This document shows, piece by piece, positions 42,317-50,999 of a stretch of DNA of 64,000 bases (positions are counted from its first letter, which is position 1; each line of letters starts with the position of its first letter). The stretch is from NCBI GenBank assembly GCA_965224595.1, contig OZ245058.1, positions 1,364,001-1,428,000 of the forward strand, in the 5' to 3' direction. Made by a program: the position numbers and the translations under genes. This DNA comes from Aliivibrio_A sp016764915. Lineage in GTDB: Bacteria > Pseudomonadota > Gammaproteobacteria > Enterobacterales > Vibrionaceae. The notes beneath the pieces were generated by a model. That model ran no database searches. It was given only the letters and a program-made list of their open reading frames with translations, and was not told where the DNA came from.

Positions 42317-43255
42317 TCATTTCCCCAAAGCACTTTTTGCTAAAATTCCCTGCTCAACTAGCTGTTCAAAAATCTGAGTGCACTTCTCTCTAAAAGCGTC
42401 CCTTAATAAACGAACTGCAGGAGTAATCGACTGCTTACTCGGACACACCAACCACAGCTCTGTCGGACGAGGAGCGTAGTCAGGCATTACATTAATTAAT
42501 TTTCCTGATAGCAGATCCGCTGACATATCCAAACACGATTTTGCAGCTAGACCATGTCCTGCCACGCACCAACGCCTAACAACATCCGCATCATTAGCAA
42601 TGCGATTACTGCTCATTTTAACTTTGAACTCTTCACCACTTTTAGTGAATGTCCACTGATCATATACCACCTCATACATCTGATAAAATAAGCCATTATG
42701 TTCTGTCAATTGCTCCGGATGCGTTGGTGTACCATGCTTTTTAAGATAAGAAGGCGCGGCGCATAACACGCCTGGGATATCACAAATTTTAAAGCCGTAA
42801 AGGTTTGCATCAGTCGGCGATCCGTAACGCAGCGCCATGTCTACAGAGTCACGATAAAAATTTACGTTACTGTCACTCACGTTCATGCGCAAACTCACTT
42901 TTGGATGCTGCGCCATAAACTCATCAATCCAAGTGATCGCCATATTACGACCAAGATCTGACGACACCGCGATACGAATTTCACCATCAACAATGTCTAA
43001 TTCATCTTTCATACTCTGCTTTGCCGCACTCAACATCTTTAGTGCTTGCTCACACTGAGGCAGATAACGTTCACCAGCAGACGATAAACGTAACCGCCGC
43101 GTGCTGCGCACAAACAGTTCAATACCTAATGAGGCTTCTACCCGCTTTACTGCTGCACTCGCTGTCGCCGTGCGCATGTCTAGGCTTTCAGCTGCGGCGG
43201 TAATACTTCGAAACTCCGCCACTTTTAATATCACTTGTAAGTCTTCAATTAGCAT
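42317..43255 (-). CDS. LysR-family transcriptional regulator
   Basis: This protein of about 312 residues has an N-terminal LysR winged helix (VAEFRSITAAAESLDMRTAT, ASAAVKRVEASLGIELFVRS) and a periplasmic-binding-like effector domain. The start at ATG 43255 is better than the in-frame TTG at 43264. It is divergent from the monooxygenase-like and nitroreductase genes, 105 bp away, so it is the likely regulator of that pair. Confidence 0.88.
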   Translation of the reverse strand: MLIEDLQVILKVAEFRSITAAAESLDMRTATASAAVKRVEASLGIELFVRSTRRLRLSSAGERYLPQCEQALKMLSAAKQSMKDELDIVDGEIRIAVSSDLGRNMAITWIDEFMAQHPKVSLRMNVSDSNVNFYRDSVDMALRYGSPTDANLYGFKICDIPGVLCAAPSYLKKHGTPTHPEQLTEHNGLFYQMYEVVYDQWTFTKSGEEFKVKMSSNRIANDADVVRRWCVAGHGLAAKSCLDMSADLLSGKLINVMPDYAPRPTELWLVCPSKQSITPAVRLLRDAFREKCTQIFEQLVEQGILAKSALGK

Positions 43256-43360
43256 GATTTTCAAATATTTTTTGATAATGTTTCAAATACTACCCTCTTT
43301 CGAAAGAGTAAACCAATCGTTATCATGCTAACCATACAAACCAGTGACAGGAAAGAGTCG

Positions 43361-43651
43361 ATGAGCACTTTAACAATCGTTGCGAATATCGTAGCTAAGC
43401 CGGACAACGTTGAGTTAGTAAAATCAGAGCTACTAAAACTGATTGATTTAACTCGCGCAGAACCAGGCTGCCTGCAATATGATTTACACCAAGATAATAA
43501 CAACCCTGCACACTTTGTTTTTTACGAAAACTGGGTGTCACATGAACTATTACAGGCACATTTGGCAAGCAAGCACATTGCCAATTACTCAGCAGCAACC
43601 AAGAATGCCGTAGAAACTTTTACCTTAAATGAAATGGCTAAAATAGCTTAA
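43361..43651 (+). CDS. Antibiotic-biosynthesis-monooxygenase (ABM/YgiN-like) protein
   Basis: This 96-residue protein has the ABM dimeric alpha/beta-barrel pattern: TIVANIVAKPDNVELVKSEL, then RAEPGCLQYDLHQDNNNP, FVFYENWVSHELLQAHLAS and KHIANY. Relatives such as YgiN act on quinols. ATG 43361 has AGGAAAGAG upstream; an in-frame start at 43325 lacks one. It lies 12 bp before a nitroreductase gene, so the two probably form an operon in quinone or electrophile metabolism. Confidence 0.85.
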   Translation: MSTLTIVANIVAKPDNVELVKSELLKLIDLTRAEPGCLQYDLHQDNNNPAHFVFYENWVSHELLQAHLASKHIANYSAATKNAVETFTLNEMAKIA

Positions 43652-43663
43652 TAGGAACAGAAC

Positions 43664-44320
43664 ATGACACACCCAATTATTTCCGATCTACAAAAGCGTT
43701 ATACCACCAAAAAATACGATTCAACAAAGCGTGTTTCACAACAAGATTTAAACGTGATTACTGAAGCAATGCGTCTATCGGCTTCCTCTATAAACTCTCA
43801 ACCTTGGAAGTTCATAGTGATTGAAAGTGATCAGGCAAAACAACGTATGCATGATAGTTTTGCCAATAAATTCCAATTTAATCAACCGCACATTAAAGCG
43901 GCATCACACATCATCTTATTCGCTCATAACCCAAAATATAAGCGTGAAGATTATGCCAGAGTGATCAGCCAAGATATTGCGAACCAACGCAGTACCGAAG
44001 AGCAACGCGAACAAGCATTTGGTGCTTACGCTTTTGTTGATTTAAATACCGATGAAGCAGGAAACAATGCAGCGTGGACTAAGGCGCAAACCTACATTGC
44101 GCTGGGTAACACTTTGCACACTCTAGCCCGCCTTAGTATCGACTCTACCACTATGGAAGGGATCGATAGTGAACTGATCAGTGATATTTTTGCCACTGAA
44201 CTTGATGGTTATGTGTGTGACGTGGCATTGGCCATTGGTTATCATGATAAAGAGCAAGACTATAACCAACCACTGCCTAAATCGAGATTAAGCACAGAGC
44301 AAGTACTACAAGTGGTATAG
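43664..44320 (+). CDS. NfsB/FRase I-type NAD(P)H nitroreductase
   Basis: This 218-residue flavoprotein resembles the major flavin reductase FRase I of Aliivibrio fischeri in length and text (from memory): MRLSASSINSQPWKFIVIES near residue 45 (FMN binding) and LARLSIDSTTMEGIDSELIS near 160. It reduces nitroaromatics, quinones or flavins with NAD(P)H. It lies directly downstream of the ABM-like gene and is probably controlled by the divergent LysR regulator. Confidence 0.9.
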   Translation: MTHPIISDLQKRYTTKKYDSTKRVSQQDLNVITEAMRLSASSINSQPWKFIVIESDQAKQRMHDSFANKFQFNQPHIKAASHIILFAHNPKYKREDYARVISQDIANQRSTEEQREQAFGAYAFVDLNTDEAGNNAAWTKAQTYIALGNTLHTLARLSIDSTTMEGIDSELISDIFATELDGYVCDVALAIGYHDKEQDYNQPLPKSRLSTEQVLQVV

Positions 44321-44376
44321 CGTTCAGGGTAAGAATAAGGTAAATTGTGTCGCATTATTATTAAAGAGAAACTCTA

Positions 44377-44634
44377 ATGAACCCAATTATTCAAACCCTG
44401 AAAGATCACAATGTTACCGATGAGAAAGTTGCAGAAGTATTTCAAGCATTAACGCAGAACCCACTGGCTGCTATGGCTATCATTCAAGGTTTAGGCATTC
44501 CACAAGAAAAACTACAACCTATGATGATGATGGTAATGAGTAATCCAGACTTGATCAAACAAGCCGTTGAAGAGCTAGGGTTAGATTTCTCAAAAGTGGA
44601 AGCGGCAAAAGCGCAACTACAAGAAAATCAGTAA
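44377..44634 (+). CDS. DUF2999 family protein
   Basis: This 85-residue protein matches DUF2999, a short Vibrionaceae-associated family (from memory): MNPIIQTLKDHNVTDEKVAE, then ALTQNPLAAMAIIQGLGIP and a methionine-rich MMMMVMSNP. It is helical and cytosolic with no known function. It lies 56 bp after the nitroreductase gene and is followed by a strong terminator that may end the whole transcript. Confidence 0.8.
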   Translation: MNPIIQTLKDHNVTDEKVAEVFQALTQNPLAAMAIIQGLGIPQEKLQPMMMMVMSNPDLIKQAVEELGLDFSKVEAAKAQLQENQ

Positions 44635-44658
44635 TCATCTGCAAAGTAAATTAATACA

Positions 44659-44690
44659 AAAAACCTCACTTCAAAGTGAGGTTTTTTTTA
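44659..44690 (+). terminator. Rho-independent terminator after DUF2999
   Basis: AAAACCTCACT pairs with AGTGAGGTTTT over a 4-base loop (TCAA) and is followed by a run of T residues. Confidence 0.95.
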
Positions 44691-44914
44691 CAGAGTTATT
44701 AGGCATACCTCAACCATGAACAAATTAAAGTGCGAACAAACTCATAATTTAAAATAACTTACACACTAAAAATGAGATCTTATATTGATAAATTAAAATT
44801 TACTTATTTATTTATAAATTGATTTTCATTTATTGGTGATGTCACATTTTTTATTTAATTCATATTATAGACTTTATTTACATTATTTTTACAGAATATC
44901 ATTCTGGAGTTTGT

Positions 44915-46303
44915 ATGCTGTCTATTATTATATCGCTAATTGTAACGGGCTTCGTCGCGACATTTGTATTAAAAGGTTATAAAGCTCAAGCCATTTTGAT
45001 TGCTGGTGGCATTGTATTAATGATTTCTGCCATGTTAATCGGGCAGGATTTACCTTTGCCTGAAAGTGCTTCTACAGGTTCACAATGGCTCGATATTTTC
45101 CACTTCATTAAAATCACCTTTTCTAGCCAAAGCGCAGGACTAGGTTTAAAAATTATGGCTATTGCTGGTTTTGCGTTTTATATGCATGAAATCGGAGCTT
45201 CGGAGTCGCTAGTTCGCGTATTAACTCGCCCATTAACACACATTAAGCATATGCCTTATTTCTTTATGGCTATGTGTTTCGTGATTGGTGAATTCTTATC
45301 CATTTTTATCACCAGCGCATCCGGTTTGGGTGTGTTATTGATGGTAACCTTATATCCGCTAATGCGTAGCGTGGGTTTAAGTCGGTTATCAGCTTGTGCT
45401 CCCATTGCGACAGCTGTAGCAGTAGAAATGGGACCAGGTCAAGGAAATGTAAACTTCGCTGCCGATATCATTGGCATTGATGTTGTTGATTACGTAGTAA
45501 AATACCAGATATCAGTCGCTATCGCTGCGTTGATTGTTATTGCTGTATTGCATGTGCTTGTACAAAAGTACTTTGACGTAAAAAGCGGTCACATTGCTAG
45601 CGAGCATCGTCATTTGAACGAGCAGCTAGATACAGATAAAAATCTAAGTGAAGGTAATTCACCAGCACCTACAATTTATGCCATTTTACCTGTTATACCT
45701 TTAGTATTAATCTTTACGTTCAGTAAATTGATGATAAGTAGCATCAAGATGGATGTAACTACAGCAATGCTTATATCAATTGTAGTGACTCTCGGTTTCG
45801 AGTTTGTACGTCGAGATAATGCTAAAGCCGTTGTTGATTCGATCCAAATCTTCTTTGACGGGATGGGACGGCAGTTTGCGAACGTAGTTACCTTCATTGT
45901 TGCAGGTCAAGTGTTCGCCCAAGGTTTAAAAACAATTGGTGCCATTGATGTAATCGTGAATTCAGCACAATCGGCAGGTTTTGGCCCAATATTGATGACC
46001 ATCGTGATGGTCGCAATTATCATGGTGTCCGCTATCTTGATGGGATCCGGTAATGCGGCATTCTTCTCATTCGCCAACTTAGTTCCTGAAATAGCGGCTA
46101 AAATGGGCATTGCTCCTGTGATGATGTTGTTGCCAATGCAGTTTGTAGCAGGCATGAGCCGTAATATCTCCCCAATTGCGCCTAACATGGTTGCCATTGC
46201 TGGGGTGGCCGACGTGTCACCGTTTGAACTTGCAAAACGAACAACGATTCCTATGGTTGGCGGTATTTTAATCTCGGTCTTTGTAAGCATAACGAGTTTC
46301 TAA
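44915..46303 (+). CDS. dcuC: DcuC-type C4-dicarboxylate transporter
   Basis: This 462-residue protein with about 12 membrane segments matches DcuC: LSIIISLIVTGFVATFVLKG at the start, AVAVEMGPGQGNVNFAADII in the middle and FVAGMSRNISPIAPNMVAIA near the end. DcuC exports succinate or exchanges C4-dicarboxylates during anaerobic growth. GGAG precedes the ATG. The AT-rich 225-bp upstream region contains TTGATTTTCATTTA, a weak partial match to an FNR site, so anaerobic control is possible but unproven. Confidence 0.9.
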   Translation: MLSIIISLIVTGFVATFVLKGYKAQAILIAGGIVLMISAMLIGQDLPLPESASTGSQWLDIFHFIKITFSSQSAGLGLKIMAIAGFAFYMHEIGASESLVRVLTRPLTHIKHMPYFFMAMCFVIGEFLSIFITSASGLGVLLMVTLYPLMRSVGLSRLSACAPIATAVAVEMGPGQGNVNFAADIIGIDVVDYVVKYQISVAIAALIVIAVLHVLVQKYFDVKSGHIASEHRHLNEQLDTDKNLSEGNSPAPTIYAILPVIPLVLIFTFSKLMISSIKMDVTTAMLISIVVTLGFEFVRRDNAKAVVDSIQIFFDGMGRQFANVVTFIVAGQVFAQGLKTIGAIDVIVNSAQSAGFGPILMTIVMVAIIMVSAILMGSGNAAFFSFANLVPEIAAKMGIAPVMMLLPMQFVAGMSRNISPIAPNMVAIAGVADVSPFELAKRTTIPMVGGILISVFVSITSF

Positions 46304-46325
46304 TATATACGAATAATATAAGAAT

Positions 46326-46348
46326 AGCCGCCTTCTAAAAGGGCGGCT
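46326..46348 (+). terminator. Hairpin after dcuC
   Basis: AGCCGCC pairs with GGCGGCT across about nine bases, 22 bp after the stop. The T-tract is poor, so it may be a weak terminator. Confidence 0.6.
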
Positions 46349-46549
46349 TCGAATTATACCCATACCCAATTCCCAAAAATCAGCTCCAACTACCTGACAC
46401 TCAGGTTGGCCAAAGCCTGAATAGTGATTATTAACCTATTTACGTCATTCCTTTTCCTCATGCCCCTAGATTTTTATTCGTTTGAAAAGTGACCAGTTTC
46501 ATTTAATGATGAGCTTAATTACTCTCATTCATAGCAAAGAAGACGCATC

Positions 46550-47881
46550 ATGACTCACGTATTTCACCGACACTGTCACTCTAAACTGCCCGTTGTAGCC
46601 AGTGGTGATGGCATTTACCTCATTGATACTAATGGTAAAAAATATCTAGATGGTTGTGGCGGTGCAGCGGTTTCTAACCTAGGACACAATCACCCGCGAG
46701 TTAAAGAGGCTATCATAAAACAGCTTGATGATATTCCTTACGCTCACACAGGGTTTTTCACCAACAACAGTGCTGAGAAATTAGCAAAACGCCTGACTGA
46801 CCTTGCGCCGGCATCACTGAATCACGCCTACTTTGTCAGTGGGGGTTCTGAAGCAGTTGAGTCAGCGTTGAAAATGGCTCGTCAATATTTTGTTGAGATA
46901 GGCCAAGGACAAAAAGATCAATTTATTGCTCGTCGCCAGAGTTATCACGGCAACACATTAGGTGCGCTCTCCGTCGGGGGTAATGAGTGGCGGAGACAAC
47001 CTTTTGAACCTCTTTTATCTCGTGCTCATCATATATCGCCTTGTTACGCTTATCGTGATCAGCATGAATCCGAATCAGAGCAGCAATACAGCTTGCGTGT
47101 TGCTAATGAGCTTGAAGAGAAAATTTTAGACATCGGCGCTGGCAATGTCATGGCTTTTATCGCTGAACCCATTGTCGGAGCCACTACGGGAGCAGTACCT
47201 CCTACCGCTGGATATTTCAAACGCATTCGTGAAATATGTGACCAATATGATGTGTTGCTGATCCTTGATGAGGTGATGTGTGGCATTGGCCGAACAGGCA
47301 CATTTTATGCTTTTGAGCAGGAAGATATCGTTCCTGATATTGTAACAATAGCCAAGGGGTTAGCTGCAGGATATCAACCGATTGGTGCGGCAATCGCCAA
47401 TGACAGAATATTTGATGCGATAGCCAATGGAAGCGGTTTCTTTCAACACGGACATACCTTTATGGCTCACCCGGTCGCGTGCGCAGCCGCACTTGCCACT
47501 ATTGAGACTATCATTGACCAACAGTTACTTGAACAGGTGACTCATCGAGGTGAACAGCTGAAAAGCAAGCTAATATCAGCGCTAACACCTCTACCCTACA
47601 TTGGCGATATCAGAGGCCGAGGTCTGTTTATTGGCATTGAATTGGTGCAAGATAAAACCACTAAGAAGCCACTACCAAGCCAGATACAAGCCAATAAGTT
47701 CATTCGCAGTGCGGCAATGGATCATGGATTAATGTGCTACCCAATGGGCGGAACAATAAATGGCAAAGAGGGACATCACATTCTACTCGCTCCCCCGTTT
47801 ATTATTACCGAACCGCAGCTTGATGAGCTGGTAAGCAAACTGAAAACAGCGATTATGGAAGCCTCTTCACAATGGACTTAA
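46550..47881 (+). CDS. Class III pyridoxal-phosphate aminotransferase
   Basis: This 443-residue enzyme has class III aminotransferase features: GGCGGAAVSNLGHNHPRV near residue 35, SGGSEAVESALKMARQYF near 100, FIAEPIVGATTGAVPP near 200 and the PLP-lysine segment IVTIAKGLAAGYQPIGAAI with Lys near 269. These enzymes transaminate omega-amino or beta-amino acids. Its stop overlaps the beta-keto-acid-cleavage gene, so the two should act in one catabolic route. The substrate is not known. Confidence 0.88.
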   Translation: MTHVFHRHCHSKLPVVASGDGIYLIDTNGKKYLDGCGGAAVSNLGHNHPRVKEAIIKQLDDIPYAHTGFFTNNSAEKLAKRLTDLAPASLNHAYFVSGGSEAVESALKMARQYFVEIGQGQKDQFIARRQSYHGNTLGALSVGGNEWRRQPFEPLLSRAHHISPCYAYRDQHESESEQQYSLRVANELEEKILDIGAGNVMAFIAEPIVGATTGAVPPTAGYFKRIREICDQYDVLLILDEVMCGIGRTGTFYAFEQEDIVPDIVTIAKGLAAGYQPIGAAIANDRIFDAIANGSGFFQHGHTFMAHPVACAAALATIETIIDQQLLEQVTHRGEQLKSKLISALTPLPYIGDIRGRGLFIGIELVQDKTTKKPLPSQIQANKFIRSAAMDHGLMCYPMGGTINGKEGHHILLAPPFIITEPQLDELVSKLKTAIMEASSQWT

Positions 47882-48720
47882 CAATGAACAGTGATAGCCA
47901 AAAACAGAAAACAGCAATTATCGTCGCGCCAAATGGAGCAAGAAAAAGTTACGATGATCATCCAGCACTCCCGATAACCAATCAAGAGATCATCGCTGAT
48001 GTGATTGCTTGTCGAGATGCCGGTGCTGCAATGGTGCACTTGCACGCTCGTAATAAACAAGGGCAACACTCTCTCGACATTGATGACAATATCGCTTTGT
48101 ATCAATCACTCAAAGAGCAGGTTGGCGATAGTATTATTATTCAATTGACGACTGAAGCAGTGGGTATCTATCAGCCCGAACAGCAGATGGCGTTAATCAA
48201 AGAAACTCAGCCTGAAGCCGCTTCTTTTGCACTCAGTGAGTTAATTCCCAATGAGCGGAGTTTAGATCGCGCTACAGAATTTTTCCATTGGGTCGCCGAG
48301 AAAAAGATCATTGCCCAGTACATTCTTTACAGTTATAGCGATCTACAACGCTATTTTTCACTGTTACAGCAAGGTATATTGCCTGCCAATAAGCATCACA
48401 TCTTGTTAGTATTAGGTCGCTACAGTAAACAGCAGATTTCGACCCCACACGATCTCGCTCCGTTTTTGCAGCCTCAACTTCTGGAGAGTAATAACCGATG
48501 GGCTGTGTGTGCGTTTGGTCAGCATGAGCACCGCTGTTTAACGGCCGCTATGCTGATGGGCGGAGACATTCGAGTAGGTTTTGAAAATAATCATCTAAAC
48601 CGCCATGGAAGCATCGCAAAAAACAACGCAGCTCAAGTCAGTGAGTTAATAACCACAGCCAAACAGCTCAACATCGATATCGCCGATGCGCGCAGCTTTA
48701 GAAAAAGCTTAACTGGCTAA
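47872..48720 (+). CDS. Beta-keto acid cleavage enzyme (BKACE, DUF849)
   Basis: This 282-residue protein belongs to the 3-keto-5-aminohexanoate cleavage family. The zinc ligands appear in GAAMVHLHARN (H56, H58) and in the late RVGFENN glutamate, where most members have E-D-N. BKACE enzymes condense a beta-keto acid with acetyl-CoA to give acetoacetate and a new acyl-CoA. Two starts are possible (47872 and 47884). It overlaps the aminotransferase gene by 10 bp and the convergent LysR gene by 4 bp. Joint action would be transamination and then C-C cleavage. Confidence 0.86.
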   Translation: MDLTMNSDSQKQKTAIIVAPNGARKSYDDHPALPITNQEIIADVIACRDAGAAMVHLHARNKQGQHSLDIDDNIALYQSLKEQVGDSIIIQLTTEAVGIYQPEQQMALIKETQPEAASFALSELIPNERSLDRATEFFHWVAEKKIIAQYILYSYSDLQRYFSLLQQGILPANKHHILLVLGRYSKQQISTPHDLAPFLQPQLLESNNRWAVCAFGQHEHRCLTAAMLMGGDIRVGFENNHLNRHGSIAKNNAAQVSELITTAKQLNIDIADARSFRKSLTG

Positions 48721-49619
48721 GCAGAGGGGTCGGAAAACTGCTCAATCAACCATTGGTTAAATTCATACACTTTCCTTGAGTTCAGTTTATAACTTGGGAT
48801 GATCACATAGTAGCCATAATTGCTAACCAAGTGGCTATTCATTGGGTTGACTAACTGCTGCTTCTTAATCAAAGGGTTAACCATAAAATCGGGCAATAGC
48901 GCCAAACCATATTGATTATTCACCGCCTCTAATGACATGTAAAAATGCTCAAACCCTACCCCGTAATACGCCATCGGATTAGACAGCTGTTGGTCGCTCT
49001 TAAACTGCTCCCACAAATGGGGCCGCGTTACTTGCGATAGAAAAAAATGCTGCTTAAAATCATCAATTTTCTTAATGGGCTTACGTGATAGTAGTGACGG
49101 AGAACCTACAAGTTTCAGTGTCTCTTGGCATAATAATTTCGCATTTTCATAGTGTTTTGCGAGAGGAAGGCAACTGATGATGATGTCACTTTCCCCTGGT
49201 GCAGCGCGAACCGTTCCGGTATGCGTTTTAATGCTTACTCGAATATTTGGGTACTTTTTGGTAAAGCTCTCCAGCCGTTTTATCAACCATAGACTGGCAA
49301 ATGATGGGGTAACGTTTAAGCTCAACACTTCTTCTACATGATCAAGCTGACGCAAACTGGCGGTAGCGTTCTGCACACTCTCTAACGCCTCAGATATTTT
49401 AGGTAGGTAGCTCTGGCCAGTGGTGGTCAATTGAATGCCGTTAATCAGCCTTTCAAATAGTGGCTGGCCTAATTGTTGCTCTAATTGAGAGATCTGTTTA
49501 CTGACTGCACCTTGAGTCACGCATAACTCTTCAGCTGCTTTTGAAAAGCTTAAATTATTAGCAACAGCGATAAATGTTCTCAACGCTTTGATTGACGGCA
49601 GTTCACTCCCTTTAAGCAT
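48717..49619 (-). CDS. LysR-family transcriptional regulator (GcvA-like)
   Basis: This 300-residue regulator has the LysR helix-turn-helix (AVANNLSFSKAAEELCVTQG, AVSKQISQLEQQLGQPLFER) and an effector domain with ESDIIISCLPLAKH. The N-terminal text resembles the GcvA/AmpR branch. It is tail to tail with the BKACE gene and divergent from the M14 carboxypeptidase gene, so it could regulate either or both. Confidence 0.87.
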   Translation of the reverse strand: MLKGSELPSIKALRTFIAVANNLSFSKAAEELCVTQGAVSKQISQLEQQLGQPLFERLINGIQLTTTGQSYLPKISEALESVQNATASLRQLDHVEEVLSLNVTPSFASLWLIKRLESFTKKYPNIRVSIKTHTGTVRAAPGESDIIISCLPLAKHYENAKLLCQETLKLVGSPSLLSRKPIKKIDDFKQHFFLSQVTRPHLWEQFKSDQQLSNPMAYYGVGFEHFYMSLEAVNNQYGLALLPDFMVNPLIKKQQLVNPMNSHLVSNYGYYVIIPSYKLNSRKVYEFNQWLIEQFSDPSA

Positions 49620-49776
49620 CTATTTTTCTCATTCCACTAAGTAATAGCACCACTTTATGCGGTTAAAATTAGATATACAACACTATTTGAATCATTGAGT
49701 TGTCTATAAAGTCTACAACGCTTAGTCCGTGATAATAATTGTGATAATCTGACCACCACTTTAATCAGGAATGACG

Positions 49777-50907
49777 ATGAAAATGAAAATATCCAGCAAT
49801 TTTGAAAGCGGTAATATCCATGTAGTCTCTGCTGCTACCCCTGACGATATACAACTGACTATTCCCGCTGATAATCAAACTGACATCTCTCAATGGTTTC
49901 ATTTCCGCTTAGAGAGCGAACCCCATCTACAACACAACTTCAAACTGCTCGGTCTAGCTAAATCAGCTTATCCTGAAGGTTGGGATGGCTATGATGTGGT
50001 CGCCTCTTACGATCGCCAAGAGTGGTTCCGAATTCCTGCCAGTTTTGATGGTGATACGTTAAGTTTTAGCGTAAACCCAGAATTTCGCTCGATGTATTTT
50101 GCTTATTTTGCACCATACACTTACGACCGCCACCAAGATCTACTTCACACCGCTCAAACTCATTACCGTTGTGAGTTAGAGACCCTTGGCACGACATTAG
50201 ATGGTAATGATATCAGTATATTAACCATCGGTGAGCCTGCAGAAGGTAAGAAAAATGTCTGGGTCATTGGACGCCAGCACCCCGGTGAAACAATGGCAGA
50301 ATGGTTTATAGAAGGGATGCTACAACGCCTTCTTGATGATACCGATACAGTAGGTCGCGCTCTGTTAGACAGTGTCGTTTTACACGTAGTGCCAAATATG
50401 AACCCAGATGGTAGCATTCGTGGTCATCTTCGTACTAACGGCATTGGGGTTAACTTAAATCGTGAATGGCTAACGCCGTCAATGGAAAAAAGCCCAGAAG
50501 TGTTCCTTGTTCGTGAGCGCATGTTAGCAACTGGCGTGGATATGCTTCTTGATATCCATGGTGATGAAGCGATCCCGTATAACTTCGTTGCAGGTGGTGA
50601 GGGTAATGCCTCTTACAATGATCGTATTGCGACTCTGGAGAATAACTTTAAACAAGCGCTGCTGACTATTACTCCTGAGTTTCAAGATGAGCATGGCTAT
50701 GATAAAGATGAGCCGGGTAAAGCAACGCCAACCGTTGGTTCAAACTGGGTCGGAGAACACTTTGATTGTTTAGCCTATACCGTTGAAATGCCATTTAAAG
50801 ATCACATCAGCCATGCCGATGAGCTTTATGGCTGGTCACCAGAACGCAGTGTCACATTTGGACACGATATGTTAGCCGCGGTTTGGGCAATAAAAGACGA
50901 GATCTAA
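49777..50907 (+). CDS. M14-family zinc carboxypeptidase (cytosolic CCP-like)
   Basis: This protein of about 376 residues has an N-terminal beta-sandwich domain (residues 1-130) and an M14 peptidase domain. The zinc ligands are RQHPGETMAEW (His and Glu near residue 166) and DIHGDEAIP (His near 263), with NMNPDGSIRGHLRTN and the late YTVEMPF giving the substrate-binding Arg and catalytic Glu. The architecture matches the bacterial CCP-like M14D group. I choose ATG 49777, 6 bases after AGGA. It is divergent from the LysR gene. A strong terminator follows. Confidence 0.9.
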   Translation: MKMKISSNFESGNIHVVSAATPDDIQLTIPADNQTDISQWFHFRLESEPHLQHNFKLLGLAKSAYPEGWDGYDVVASYDRQEWFRIPASFDGDTLSFSVNPEFRSMYFAYFAPYTYDRHQDLLHTAQTHYRCELETLGTTLDGNDISILTIGEPAEGKKNVWVIGRQHPGETMAEWFIEGMLQRLLDDTDTVGRALLDSVVLHVVPNMNPDGSIRGHLRTNGIGVNLNREWLTPSMEKSPEVFLVRERMLATGVDMLLDIHGDEAIPYNFVAGGEGNASYNDRIATLENNFKQALLTITPEFQDEHGYDKDEPGKATPTVGSNWVGEHFDCLAYTVEMPFKDHISHADELYGWSPERSVTFGHDMLAAVWAIKDEI

Positions 50908-50925
50908 GTTTCAAATTTTAATAAA

Positions 50926-50959
50926 AAAAAACGCTGATGTTAGCTCATCAGCGTTTTTT
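50926..50959. terminator. Terminator after the M14 carboxypeptidase gene
   Basis: AAAAAACGCTGATG pairs with CATCAGCGTTTTTT over a 6-base loop. A/T runs on both sides suit termination of both the plus-strand gene and the convergent chemoreceptor gene. Confidence 0.95.
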
Positions 50960-50999
50960 ATGTTCTGTAACCCACTGCTTTGTAACTTATACCTCTACT

